From positions 12,598-76,597 of the forward strand of contig JAWSVD010000045.1 of NCBI GenBank assembly GCA_033852095.1: a DNA stretch of 64,000 nt. Reading direction: 5' to 3'. The stretch comes from CALCKW01 sp033852095. Its GTDB lineage: Bacteria > Pseudomonadota > Gammaproteobacteria > CALCKW01. The position numbers and the translations under genes were made by a program. Positions 51,724 to 61,895 of the stretch are shown here, in pieces; position 1 is the first letter of the stretch, and each line of letters begins with the position of its first letter. Under the pieces are notes generated by a model. It was not told the origin of the DNA, ran no database searches, and saw only the letters and a program-made list of their open reading frames with translations.

Positions 51724-53742
51724 ATGGACAGTTTTAAAAGAGCTTTGATCTGCGCGGCGACAATGGCCTTTGTACAAGGCTGCGCGGACAGCGGTGCCGG
51801 GCCGACGGTGTCGCCGCGCACGGCAGCAGGCGACTACGCCGCCTTGAGCGCTTTCGATTCCGACGCGCAGATGCTGGCCCATCTGCAGAGCGCGGCACGC
51901 ACCGAGTCCGCGCGTCCTCAAATCGAGATGGTGGCCGATGGGGTGACCGCGTCACCGGCTGCTGATGGTGCTGCGGTGATTTCGGGGGCGATCAGCGGGA
52001 CGAACACTCAAGTCGCAGGCGTGGACGAGGCGGACCTGCTGAAAGTCGTGGGCGAGTCAGTGTTCGCCCTGCACGGTGTGCAGTCCGCCTATACGGTGGA
52101 GGGCTTGGCGAGTGAGTACGATTGGCAGAGCCGCAAGACGACAATTAGCAAATACCGGTTAAGCGGGCCTGCGGCCTTGGAATCGCAGGCCGCGCTACCG
52201 GATGGCACGCACTGGCGGGGGCTCTACGCGCGACCGGATTCGGACGATTTGATCGTGCTCGGTGAGGCCACGGCGGTGGGCTCGTCTGCCTACGTATACA
52301 ACTACGGTTGGGAGACGTCGGTATTTCTGCGGGCGCTCAGCCAAGGCGGCGAGGGCGCTGCCTTTGCCAATGTGCGCTGGGATCTACAAATTGACGGGCA
52401 GTTGGTGGGCAGCCGCCGCGTAGGCGACACACTCTTTCTAGTGACCGAATACGGTGCTTCCTACGTCCGTCCACAGGCGTCAAGCAGTGCGCCGGGTGGT
52501 GGCATCGACAGCAAGAGCCTCTCGGATTGGCTGCCGAGTTGGCAATACGGCGGAGTGGACCGCGGCGCGCTGGTGTCCTCGGCGGATTGTTACGCCACCC
52601 CCATTGACCAAAGGCGTGCCAGTACGCGCATTACCACGGTGCTGGCCATTCCGTTGAGCAGCCCGGAGCAACTCACTGCGCGCTGTTTGTCTGGTACTGC
52701 AGAGACTTTGTTTGTCAGTCAGCAGGCGCTGTACGTGGCCACCACCGAAAGCTATTTCGAAGCGTTCGGCGATGTGCTTATCGACGTCGCTCTGCCGGAG
52801 GGCATGAGCACGGATCTGCACAAATTTCATTTTGACGAGACACTGAGTTATGGGGGCGGGGTGCGTTTGCAGGGGCACCTCGGTTGGCACGCGCAGCAGC
52901 GCAGCTACCGCATGGGTGAGCGGGACGGCGTGCTCAGCGTTGTCACTTCGGGCGGCCGTTTTTGGGGCGGCAGTGAACAAAAACATCGGCTCTACAGCAT
53001 CGCTGACGGCGCAGAGGGCTTGGTCATCAGGGCCGAATTGCCCAATGACAGCAGGCCCGCCTCCATCGGCAAGCCCGGGGAGCGCATCTACGGCACGCGC
53101 GTGGTGGATGATCGCGTGTACGTCGTGACCTTCTTAACCACTGACCCGCTGTACGTCATCGATATTTCCGACAGCTTCGACCCCTATATCGCCGGCGAGC
53201 TGGAGGTGCCGGGCTTCTCGGATTATCTGCACCCGATCAGCAGCGATTTGTTGCTGGGCATCGGCAAGTCGGCGCAGACGGCTGGCGACGGAGACAGTGG
53301 TCGTGGTGGCTGGTATCAGGGGCTGCGTTTAAGTTTGTTTGACGTCAGTGACCCGGCAGCGCCAGCGTTGATCAACGCGCTCGAATACGGCGACCGCGGC
53401 AGCAGCACCGATGTGTTCAGCGATGTCCACGCCCTGGCCTGGCTGCAGACAGACGCGGATGCGGCCCGTTTTGCATTGCCCGTGAATCTCTACCGCCATG
53501 CGTCACCGCCCACCGACCCGTGGCAGCACGGTGATTTCGTGCACCGCGGCTTGTACCAGTTTTCAGTGGACAGCACGGGGTTGCGTGAGCAGGGGGTGGC
53601 GCTGCTGCCGCAGTCGCAACAGTGGCTTTCGCAGGGGCGGCCCATTCTGTCGAACAGCGGTGAGGCCTGGTTTTTTGACGCGGGTGAGCTCTACCACGCC
53701 GCGCCTTCTGCACCGGTTACGCTGCTGCCGAGCACGCCTTAG
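51724..53742 (+). CDS. Beta-propeller domain lipoprotein (PF09826 type)
   Basis: 672 residues. The signal ends near FVQGC (lipidation Cys at residue 20). The mature part begins with the family hallmark GTNTQVAGVDEADLLKVVGESVF, followed by repeated beta-propeller blades (DDRVYVVTFLTTDPLYVIDISD, GELEVPGFSDYLHPISSD, LSLFDVSDPAAPALINALEYG). Related secreted propellers are widespread; their function is unknown, and protein-protein binding at the cell surface is likely. A gap of 225 bp follows before the Zorya-like operon. Confidence 0.88.
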   Translation: MDSFKRALICAATMAFVQGCADSGAGPTVSPRTAAGDYAALSAFDSDAQMLAHLQSAARTESARPQIEMVADGVTASPAADGAAVISGAISGTNTQVAGVDEADLLKVVGESVFALHGVQSAYTVEGLASEYDWQSRKTTISKYRLSGPAALESQAALPDGTHWRGLYARPDSDDLIVLGEATAVGSSAYVYNYGWETSVFLRALSQGGEGAAFANVRWDLQIDGQLVGSRRVGDTLFLVTEYGASYVRPQASSSAPGGGIDSKSLSDWLPSWQYGGVDRGALVSSADCYATPIDQRRASTRITTVLAIPLSSPEQLTARCLSGTAETLFVSQQALYVATTESYFEAFGDVLIDVALPEGMSTDLHKFHFDETLSYGGGVRLQGHLGWHAQQRSYRMGERDGVLSVVTSGGRFWGGSEQKHRLYSIADGAEGLVIRAELPNDSRPASIGKPGERIYGTRVVDDRVYVVTFLTTDPLYVIDISDSFDPYIAGELEVPGFSDYLHPISSDLLLGIGKSAQTAGDGDSGRGGWYQGLRLSLFDVSDPAAPALINALEYGDRGSSTDVFSDVHALAWLQTDADAARFALPVNLYRHASPPTDPWQHGDFVHRGLYQFSVDSTGLREQGVALLPQSQQWLSQGRPILSNSGEAWFFDAGELYHAAPSAPVTLLPSTP

Positions 53743-53967
53743 CACCACGCTAAACTACAGCCCATCGCGGTTGTGGTGTCCTGCTGCTCGTTTGGGTGTC
53801 ATCGCGCTGACGCGCGGATTGCGTCAGCACCTGCCAAGCGGTAGCATATTCCTTGGATTTCGTGTCCTAAGCCACCGTCTGCTGACGAGCTGAATCGTTC
53901 GGCGATTCGCCAAGCGGCGGTGTGGGATGCGCAAAAGTTTCAACCCTGACACCCGGATAACACAGCA

Positions 53968-54972
53968 ATGGAATTAAACACGACCACCCTCGCTTTTTGT
54001 GGCGTCATGGGGTTGCTATTCCTCATCGACTTCTTCACCTCCTTTAGCCGGGCAAACCACCGCGATTTTCGCTCCATCATCGTCACCATCGGTGTGCTGG
54101 GTACCTTTGTCGGCGTGTTCATGGGATTGCAGGGTTTTGATACCAACGACATTCGCACCAGCGTGCCGCAGTTGCTGGAAGGCATGAAAACAGCTTTTTT
54201 CACCTCGATCGTGGGCATGGTGCTTTCGGTCTCGCTGTCGATCATGCAGCGCCTGCGGGGTGGCGCAGATGAAGACGCCGATCTGCTGGCGCAGGCGAAC
54301 CAGAAGCTCAACAGCTTGACTGAGCTGGTCGCTGAGACCAAGGCACTGCGGGTAAGCCAGCACGAGACCAATGTCGCGCTCAGTGGCGCCATGGCCAAGC
54401 TGAGCGAAGGCGCGACTGAGCAGATCGTGACTTCCTTGCAGCAAGTGGTGCGGGAGTTCAATACCAACATCAGCGAGCAATTCGGCGAGAACTTCCGCGA
54501 GCTTAACCAAGGCGTGGCCAATTTGCTTAGCTGGCAGGAAAACTACAAAGAGATACTGGAGCGCGATCAGCAGGTGATGCAGAGCGTGCATGTTTCGCTG
54601 GAGAGCTCCGCCAAGAGCTTGGCCACGGTGTCGGACACGCACGATCAAGCTGAGTCGGTGTACAAAGGCTTGGGCGAGATGATCAACACCTACCACCATC
54701 AGATAGAGACGCTGCGCCAACAGACGGAGCAGTACGCTGGCATGAGCGACAAAGCTGTGTTGGCCTTCTCGCAGCTCGACGCGGGCTTTGAGAGCATGCA
54801 GCACGGCCTGCAAGTGCAGAGTGAGAGTGTGGCGAGGCTCACCCGTGAGCTCGAGCGGCAGTTACCGCAGAGTTTGGGGCACCTCGAGAGCACCCTTACG
54901 GGTTTGACCAACCGATTCGCCAAGGATTACCAGAGCTTCCTCAACCGCTACCGCGAATTGGTGGAGAGCTAG
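53968..54972 (+). CDS. zorA: ZorA-like MotA/TolQ/ExbB proton-channel protein (Zorya system)
   Basis: 334 residues. Three membrane helices lie at about 7-26, 37-55 and 73-95. The second carries IGVLGTFVGVFMGLQGFD and the third MKTAFFTSIVGMVLSVSLS, the two conserved blocks of the MotA/TolQ/ExbB family. The remaining 235 residues are predicted to be one long cytoplasmic coiled coil, as in ZorA. In Zorya, five ZorA and two ZorB form a proton-driven rotary motor that activates the effector on phage attack (family knowledge). The tail here is shorter than that of type I ZorA. The next gene starts four bases after the stop. Start ATG 53968 has only a weak GGATAA upstream. Confidence 0.75.
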   Translation: MELNTTTLAFCGVMGLLFLIDFFTSFSRANHRDFRSIIVTIGVLGTFVGVFMGLQGFDTNDIRTSVPQLLEGMKTAFFTSIVGMVLSVSLSIMQRLRGGADEDADLLAQANQKLNSLTELVAETKALRVSQHETNVALSGAMAKLSEGATEQIVTSLQQVVREFNTNISEQFGENFRELNQGVANLLSWQENYKEILERDQQVMQSVHVSLESSAKSLATVSDTHDQAESVYKGLGEMINTYHHQIETLRQQTEQYAGMSDKAVLAFSQLDAGFESMQHGLQVQSESVARLTRELERQLPQSLGHLESTLTGLTNRFAKDYQSFLNRYRELVES

Positions 54973-54975
54973 GGC

Positions 54976-55677
54976 ATGGCACGCGGCGGCGATACCAGCG
55001 AGTGGATATCCATCACTGACATGATGGCCGGGTTGATGATGGTCTTTATGCTCATCGCGATCGGATTTATGTGGCAGACCGAGCAAGAGAAGGACGCGAT
55101 TGCGCAGATAGCGGTGGCCTATGATCGCAGTAAAACCAAGCTCAACGAAGCCCTGGTGGATGAGTTCGCCGCGGATCTACCCCGCTGGGGCGCGGAGATC
55201 CTCGCCGACAATACGGTGCGTTTTCGCGAGCCGGAAATCCTCTTTGCGGTCAACAGCTCGTCGATCAAAGACGGTTTCCAAGAGATTTTGAAGGATTTTT
55301 TCCCGCGATATGTGGAAATATTATCCCGCCAAGAATTTCGTGAGGACGTCGCCGAAATCCGCATCGAAGGCCATACTTCCTCCGATTGGGACGGGGCCAG
55401 CACGCGTGAAGAGGCGTATATCAAGAACGCACGGCTGTCACAGAATCGCTCTTTTTCGGTGCTCGACTATGTGTTCAATATGTCCGCAAAAGAGAACGTG
55501 GAGCGCGACTGGCTGGTTGCTGTGCTGCGCGCAAACGGCCTTTCTTTTGCCGACCCCATATTCAACGCGGACGGCACTGAAGACAGCGAGCGCTCGCGGC
55601 GCGTGGAATTTCGGGTATTGACCAAAACAGAAGACAAGATCTACCGCATATTGCAGCAGAGCCGGAGCGACGCGTGA
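54976..55677 (+). CDS. zorB: ZorB-like MotB/OmpA-domain stator protein (Zorya system)
   Basis: 233 residues. A single membrane helix (about 15-33) begins ITDMMAGLMMVFMLIA. Asp15 at its start matches the proton-carrying Asp of MotB/ZorB. A short linker leads to an OmpA-like peptidoglycan-binding domain: FAVNSSSIKDGFQEILKDFF, IRIEGHTSS, NARLSQNRSFSVLDYV and the closing RRVEFRV. It would anchor the motor to the cell wall. GGAG lies ten bases upstream of the start. The stop overlaps the next start as GTGA, so all three genes are translationally linked. Confidence 0.78.
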   Translation: MARGGDTSEWISITDMMAGLMMVFMLIAIGFMWQTEQEKDAIAQIAVAYDRSKTKLNEALVDEFAADLPRWGAEILADNTVRFREPEILFAVNSSSIKDGFQEILKDFFPRYVEILSRQEFREDVAEIRIEGHTSSDWDGASTREEAYIKNARLSQNRSFSVLDYVFNMSAKENVERDWLVAVLRANGLSFADPIFNADGTEDSERSRRVEFRVLTKTEDKIYRILQQSRSDA

Positions 55678-56558
55678 AACTGACGCATTTTGCCCGCCTG
55701 CGCCATGCGGTGAACAAGATGGATGCCTTCGAAGGAGTGTCTCTGCTCGCGCATGCGCTGGAGACGAGCGAAGAGTACATCGATCCTGACGCATTGGTCT
55801 TTGGCTCCAATGGGATTTATTACTTGCGTCCCGACGGGGCGATCACGCGGGTGTTGTTTTATCGCGCAGATAAAAACATCGAGAGCGACGGTTTTGAAGA
55901 CCTGCTCGGCACCCAGTTTCACCACGGCGGCTTTGATCTCGATGCAGTGGTGCAGGAACTGGACAGCTACCACCTGGTGGAGTGCCCGGTACTGGTCGAG
56001 GCGGCGCTGCATGACTGGCCCGGTGAATATTGTGCGACACAGCGCCCCGATGGGCGCTTCAAATACACCTACACCCGCGGTGCGGAGACGCTGTTGGAGG
56101 TGGATGGGCAGCGCCTAAAGCCCTGCGGAGAGTGCCTCACACGGATCAATAAGCGGCGTAGAAAAGGGGAGAGTTTCGATCAAGAGACTTTCACCCCGGC
56201 GGAGTTCTTCTCGCGGAATTTCTCCAAAACCACCTTGGGCGCGGTGGTGCAGGACGTGGGCTGCCAGCAGGTGCCCGATCTGTTGCGGCTCGATTGGCAG
56301 CGCATAGAACACGCGTACATGGAGCTGTGCGAATACCAGTGCCAGGGCCGAGATTGCCGCCACAGTGATCTCTCAGCAGAAGAGCATCGCCCCTTTATGC
56401 AGGCGCACTATATTCAAAGTGATGCGCAGTACAGTCAATTTGGGTTCTTGCGGGCGCTGTGTGTGCACTGCCACGCCAAAGAAAGCAATCACGACTACCT
56501 GCGCAAGCGGGTGCTGTACAACCGCTATGAGCGAGAGATGCTGCAGCACGCCGACTGA
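55674..56558 (+). CDS. zorE: ZorE-like HNH-type nuclease effector (Zorya type II)
   Basis: 294 residues from the GTG at 55674, overlapping zorB by four bases. The C-terminal 76 residues form a treble-clef HNH-like module: C219/C223/C228, H245 in QAHYIQ, LRALC263-VHC266-H267, and H273. F258 stands where the middle Asn of HNH enzymes is expected. C151-GEC154 adds a possible separate zinc knuckle. The N-terminal 200 residues are alpha/beta and not recognised. The order zorA-zorB-HNH nuclease is that of Zorya type II, so the likely role is DNA cleavage or nicking of invading phage DNA. The effector assignment rests on context plus motif. Confidence 0.68.
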   Translation: MKLTHFARLRHAVNKMDAFEGVSLLAHALETSEEYIDPDALVFGSNGIYYLRPDGAITRVLFYRADKNIESDGFEDLLGTQFHHGGFDLDAVVQELDSYHLVECPVLVEAALHDWPGEYCATQRPDGRFKYTYTRGAETLLEVDGQRLKPCGECLTRINKRRRKGESFDQETFTPAEFFSRNFSKTTLGAVVQDVGCQQVPDLLRLDWQRIEHAYMELCEYQCQGRDCRHSDLSAEEHRPFMQAHYIQSDAQYSQFGFLRALCVHCHAKESNHDYLRKRVLYNRYEREMLQHAD

Positions 56559-56634
56559 AGGGCGAGGGAGGGACTCTGATGCCCACCCGATTGCGGAGCC
56601 GATGAGATGCAGTGCGTCGGCGATGTCTGGCTCG

Positions 56635-56681
56635 TTGTAGCCCGGAAATAGCGAAGCGGTATCCGGGTTTGCGCAGCAAAC
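56635..56681. repeat. REP-like palindromic element beside the Zorya-like operon
   Basis: TTGTAGCCCGGA, a spacer with GCGAAGCGG, then TCCGGG: arms CCCGGA (56641-56646) and TCCGGG (56662-56667). This resembles the widespread gammaproteobacterial palindrome of the form GTAGCCCGGA..GCGAAGCG..TCCGGG. A second hairpin, GTTTGC-GCA-GCAAAC (56667-56681), abuts it. It lies 77 bp after the nuclease stop, between convergent genes, and may end transcription. The remaining bases of 56559-56790 hold no gene. Confidence 0.5.
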
Positions 56682-56790
56682 GTGATCTCAGGTCTACGCT
56701 GGTCTTCCATTCCTCCACTAAATTGACGCAGATAAACGGCCAAAAACAGCTTTCTACAATCGGTTTTCTAGCCCTCTGCGAGCCCTCCTG

Positions 56791-57402
56791 CTAGGCAAAT
56801 TCGCTTGCAACAGTAACTGCGCTCCCGTTCTGGGGCAGGCAGACAAGCGAACCGTCTTCGGCAACAGCGAGAGGCTGCAATCGTGGCTGCTTGCTCAGTA
56901 TTTCATCCTTCAGGTGCACCCGTACAACCTCGGCCAATACTAGGTCAATGAGCTCACCGGGGCGGTGGCTGGGTATGCGTTGGGTTGAGAGGTAGCGGCA
57001 CTCAAAATGCACGGCGCTCTGCGCGATCCGAGGGCAGGGGGCGTTGACGCTGGGAGCTGCGCACACCGCGGCGTGCTCAAAGGCGCTTTGCCCAGGCGCT
57101 GGTTTTGTACGGCTTTTTTGCACCGCTTCACGCAGATCACTGCTCGCCAGGTTCCAGACGAACCAGCCCGTTTGTTCAGCGTTTTCCACGGTTTTTGCAC
57201 GACTGCCGTCTGCGTTTGGCAGTGCGCTCAGCAGCAAGATGGGGGACTGGGGTGAGAGCCACTGCCAGTGCGGCAGCACGCTCAGTTCCACGTCGCCGGC
57301 CGAGTTGCTGCTCGATATCCAGGCCACGGGCCTGGGCCCTGTGCAGTGCTGCAGCAGTCTGTGTGCCTGTGGTTGGTCTTCTGTTCGCGGGTCGTAGTGC
57401 AT
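56791..57402 (-). CDS. Flavin reductase-like FMN-binding protein
   Basis: 203 residues. HRLLQHCTGPRPVAWISSSNSAGDVELSVLPHWQWLSPQSPILLLS is the flavin-reductase-like opening (fewer than 50 residues in). A Thr/Asn-rich flavin phosphate site lies in KTVENAEQTGWFVWNLA, and HFECRYLSTQRIP and LVLAEVVRVHL follow. Such proteins reduce flavin with NAD(P)H or act as flavoprotein oxygenases. It is monocistronic, 87 bp after purD in the same direction. The substrate is unknown. Confidence 0.82.
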   Translation of the reverse strand: MHYDPRTEDQPQAHRLLQHCTGPRPVAWISSSNSAGDVELSVLPHWQWLSPQSPILLLSALPNADGSRAKTVENAEQTGWFVWNLASSDLREAVQKSRTKPAPGQSAFEHAAVCAAPSVNAPCPRIAQSAVHFECRYLSTQRIPSHRPGELIDLVLAEVVRVHLKDEILSKQPRLQPLAVAEDGSLVCLPQNGSAVTVASEFA

Positions 57403-57489
57403 GTTTGTCGCTCTGTGTTTCCCTCATAAGAAACATAGACCGTGCCAGATCTCAGGGCAACAGCGTGTGCCGTTGTTGCCCTGAAAATG

Positions 57490-58782
57490 TCAGGATTTCT
57501 GGGCTTTCTCGCGCGTGATAGCTCGGTGGCCTATGTCTAGTCTGTAGAAGTGCTCATCCCAAGAGATGCCCGCAGCGCGCTTGTAGGCTGTTTCTGCGGC
57601 CGCCTCGACAGATTCTCCTAGCCCGACAACACAAAGTACACGACCCCCGGTGGTGACGGTTGTATCGCCTGTCACTGCTGTGCCAGCGTGGAATACCTTG
57701 CTGTTGGCAACCGCGGGCTCCTCGTCGGTGATGGGCAACCCTTTGTCGTAGGCGGCAGGGTAGCCCCCGGCAGCGAGCACAACGCCCAGCGCTGCCCGTG
57801 AATCCCATTGCGCCTCAGCGCCGGCTAGCTTGCCTTCGAGGGCTGCTTCGCACAGGGCGCTGAGATCGGATTGCAGGCGCATCATGATGGGCTGTGTCTC
57901 CGGATCACCAAAGCGCACGTTAAATTCCAGCACCTTGGGCTCGCCCTGGCTGTTGATCATGACACCTGCGTAGAGGAAGCCGACGAAGGTATTGCCGTCC
58001 GCGTGCATGCCCTTGACCGTGGGCATGATCACTTCATCCATGATGCGCTGGTGCATGGCCGCGTCCACGACTGGCGCGGGTGTGTAGGCGCCCATGCCGC
58101 CGGTGTTGGGGCCCATGTCGCCCTCATCGCGGGCCTTGTGGTCCTGCGAAGTCGCCATGGGCAGGGCATGCTTGCCGTCGACCATGCAGATGAAAGAGGC
58201 CTCCTCGCCGGCGAGGAACTCTTCGACAACAATGCGTGCGCCGGCGTTGCCAAAGGCGTTGTCGATCAGCATGTCACGCGCGGCAGCCTGCGCCTGTTCT
58301 ACGGTCTCGGCGACCACCACGCCTTTGCCAGCAGCTAAGCCGTCTGCCTTGACCACAATGGGGGCGCCCTGTTCGGCGATGTAGGCAAGTGCAGGGTCGA
58401 GCTCGGTAAAGCAGGCGTAGGCCGCCGTGGGGATTTGGTGGCGCGCCAAAAAATCTTTGCTGAAGGCTTTAGAGCCCTCGAGCTGGGCTGCTTTAGCCGA
58501 GGGGCCGAAAATGGCGAGCCCGGACGCTTGGAAGCTGTCGACGATGCCAGCGACCAGAGGTGTCTCGGGGCCGACCACCGTCAGTGAAACATTGTTTTCC
58601 AGAGCAAATGCTTTAAGGCCATCTATATCTGAGTCTTTAATGGCGATATTTTCGAGCTTTTCTTCTTGTGCAGTGCCGCCATTGCCCGGCGCGACAAATA
58701 CTTTTGAAATGCGCTGCGACTGAGCAAGGCGCCAAGCGAGCGCGTGTTCACGTCCGCCGCCGCCCACGACCAAAACATTCAT
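57490..58782 (-). CDS. purD: Phosphoribosylamine-glycine ligase
   Basis: 430 residues, ATP-grasp enzyme of purine synthesis (GAR synthetase). It begins MNVLVVGGGGREHALAWRLA. VGPETPLVAGIVD, VVKADGLAAGKGVVVAE and the metal site ending FNVRFGDPETQPIMMRL are all present. purH, which often precedes purD, is not next to it; the upstream neighbour is the H-NS-like gene. Confidence 0.96.
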   Translation of the reverse strand: MNVLVVGGGGREHALAWRLAQSQRISKVFVAPGNGGTAQEEKLENIAIKDSDIDGLKAFALENNVSLTVVGPETPLVAGIVDSFQASGLAIFGPSAKAAQLEGSKAFSKDFLARHQIPTAAYACFTELDPALAYIAEQGAPIVVKADGLAAGKGVVVAETVEQAQAAARDMLIDNAFGNAGARIVVEEFLAGEEASFICMVDGKHALPMATSQDHKARDEGDMGPNTGGMGAYTPAPVVDAAMHQRIMDEVIMPTVKGMHADGNTFVGFLYAGVMINSQGEPKVLEFNVRFGDPETQPIMMRLQSDLSALCEAALEGKLAGAEAQWDSRAALGVVLAAGGYPAAYDKGLPITDEEPAVANSKVFHAGTAVTGDTTVTTGGRVLCVVGLGESVEAAAETAYKRAAGISWDEHFYRLDIGHRAITREKAQKS

Positions 58783-58870
58783 TCTGTTTCTCCCTTATGC
58801 GCAATTCGCCATTAAGGTAATTGCGTATACGATTATTGTTTGATTATTAAATGGAGTTAAGCAGCAGCTA

Positions 58871-58904
58871 AAAAAAACGCCAGGTGCTTTCGCGCCTGGC
58901 GTTT
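58871..58904 (-). terminator. Rho-independent terminator of the H-NS-like gene
   Basis: On the minus strand, 26 bp after the stop, the arms at 58895-58904 and 58875-58884 (AACGCCAGG/CCTGGCGTT core, 10-bp stem) run into a T7 tract (58871-58877 on the complement). Confidence 0.85.
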
Positions 58905-58929
58905 GACTTGGCTAGCTGGAGAGATCAGC

Positions 58930-59286
58930 TTACTTCTTGATAAGAAGCTGTTCCAGCTTGGTGCCGTTCTTGGCGAGAAAAGTCACAACCCATTTAGGTT
59001 GGCGACCGCGGCCAGTCCATTTTTCCGCGTTGTTCTTCGGGTTCTGGTACTTAGGCGCTACCTTGGTGGTAGTCTTGCGCGCCGCACTTGCCTTGCGAGT
59101 TGGCGCAGAGCTGTCGAGCAGAGCTTCTAGGTCCAAACCTTCTGCTTTCGCGAGAGAGCGCATTTTGGCTAATACTTTTTCTTTCTTAGCAAAGCTCTTT
59201 TCGCGATCAGCGAGTTCATTATCGATATCTGCCTTATAGCCTTCCAGTACTGCAGATGACAACTTGCTGAAATTTGGTTTTCTCAT
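58930..59286 (-). CDS. H-NS-family nucleoid protein
   Basis: 118 residues. The N-terminal 60 residues form a coiled-coil oligomerisation region (ELADREKSFAKKEKVLAKMRSLAKAEGLDLEAL). A basic linker follows, then the H-NS DNA-binding motif APKYQNPKNNAEKWTGRGRQPKWV, whose WTGRGRQP core inserts into AT-rich minor grooves. It silences AT-rich, often foreign, DNA. The upstream 300 bp are AT-rich, consistent with autoregulation. Confidence 0.92.
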   Translation of the reverse strand: MRKPNFSKLSSAVLEGYKADIDNELADREKSFAKKEKVLAKMRSLAKAEGLDLEALLDSSAPTRKASAARKTTTKVAPKYQNPKNNAEKWTGRGRQPKWVVTFLAKNGTKLEQLLIKK

Positions 59287-59587
59287 TTCTTCACCGCTTT
59301 AATTCAATTTTAACTTGCAAGCAGCGTATCCGCTTGCCTTGGAGATTATTATAAAACAATATTCAGGCCGATTTAAAGTACGGTATTGAAATGCAGCGTG
59401 TTTTTTCTAAATTAAATTATTATTTTTGCGATTTTCACGGGAAGTGATTATGCATTCTTGTGGAATGTTTTAATAATGATAGAAAATCGGACGTTTATCG
59501 CCAGCAAGAAAATGCACTGAATGCACATGAGTGGTGATAAAAGTGGTGAAGGATGTCAAAAAGGGTGTCAAAACAGACGCTAGAAAA
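59287..59587 (-). promoter_or_regulatory. AT-rich upstream region of the H-NS-like gene
   Basis: 300 bp much richer in A and T than the window average, with many TTAA/AATAAT runs (59340-59480). It probably carries the promoter and curved DNA for H-NS autorepression. No gene is seen. Confidence 0.45.
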
Positions 59588-59664
59588 TGGTGGGCCCTCC
59601 CAGACTTGAACTGGGGACCTGCCGATTATGAGTCGGATGCTCTAACCAACTGAGCTAAGGGCCC
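59588..59664 (-). tRNA. tRNA-Ile2 with CAU anticodon (lysidine type)
   Basis: 77 nt with encoded CCA. The acceptor stem is GGGCCCT/AGGGCCC, D-arm GCTC..GAGC, anticodon loop CTCATAA and T-arm CCCAG-TTCAAGT-CTGGG. The CAU anticodon could mean Met. However, the GGGCCCTTAGCTCAG start and the CGA-CTCATAA-TCG anticodon arm match tRNA-Ile2 of Pseudomonas/E. coli, where TilS converts C34 to lysidine to read AUA. The first anticodon-stem pair is a T-C mismatch. Confidence 0.9.
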
Positions 59665-59754
59665 TTAATTTCTAAGGTCATTTTCTGTGATCAGAGTACG
59701 AGTGACTTGACCGTGCGAGAGTATAGCCTGCCTGCGACTTGTCTGCGCGTTTAT

Positions 59755-59787
59755 CCAATAAAGAGCGCAGAGGGCGCTCTTTATTGG
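59755..59787 (-). terminator. Terminator of rpoD, perfect 14-bp stem
   Basis: The arms 59755-59768 and 59774-59787 pair over 14 bases with a five-base loop. The GC core GAGCGC/GCGCTC is followed on the minus strand by TTTATT. It starts 12 bp after the rpoD stop; the symmetric A/T flanks make it potentially bidirectional. Confidence 0.8.
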
Positions 59788-59798
59788 TGTTTCTGCGC

Positions 59799-61607
<1,809 letters not shown>

Positions 61608-61895
61608 TGAGACCCGGTTGTGAAGTCAATAGCGGGAGAAATACCAAGCAGCTCAGCATAGCACTTGATTCTTCCTAAAGAAAGTGCTTGTCGGCATAGA
61701 AGGCTACAGTCTTGAGCGCAATTGCATATCTGCACAAGAACTTGATACCCAAAATGGATGGGTTAGCAGGGTCTCGCCTCTATCCGATGGCCAGGCGCGC
61801 CGCCTTGCCCTATACGGTATAGTGGCGCCCAAACCTGCCGTTTAAACAGTTTTCGAGCAAATTACCCCGATTTTTCACCTTTGAGATTGACAACT
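61608..61895. promoter_or_regulatory. Divergent rpoD-tkt promoter region
   Basis: About 290 bp between two divergent housekeeping genes. A short palindrome, CTATA-CGG-TATAG (near 61812-61824), overlaps a TATAGT that could be a -10 for tkt, but no matching -35 is convincing. No gene is seen. Confidence 0.35.

Noticed and set aside
53968..55677. Alternative reading of the pair as a TolQ/TolR or flagellar MotA/MotB stator
   Set aside because: TolR and ExbD are far smaller and lack the OmpA domain, no tol or flagellar genes are adjacent, the long coiled-coil tail is absent from TolQ and MotA, and the coupled HNH gene fits Zorya.
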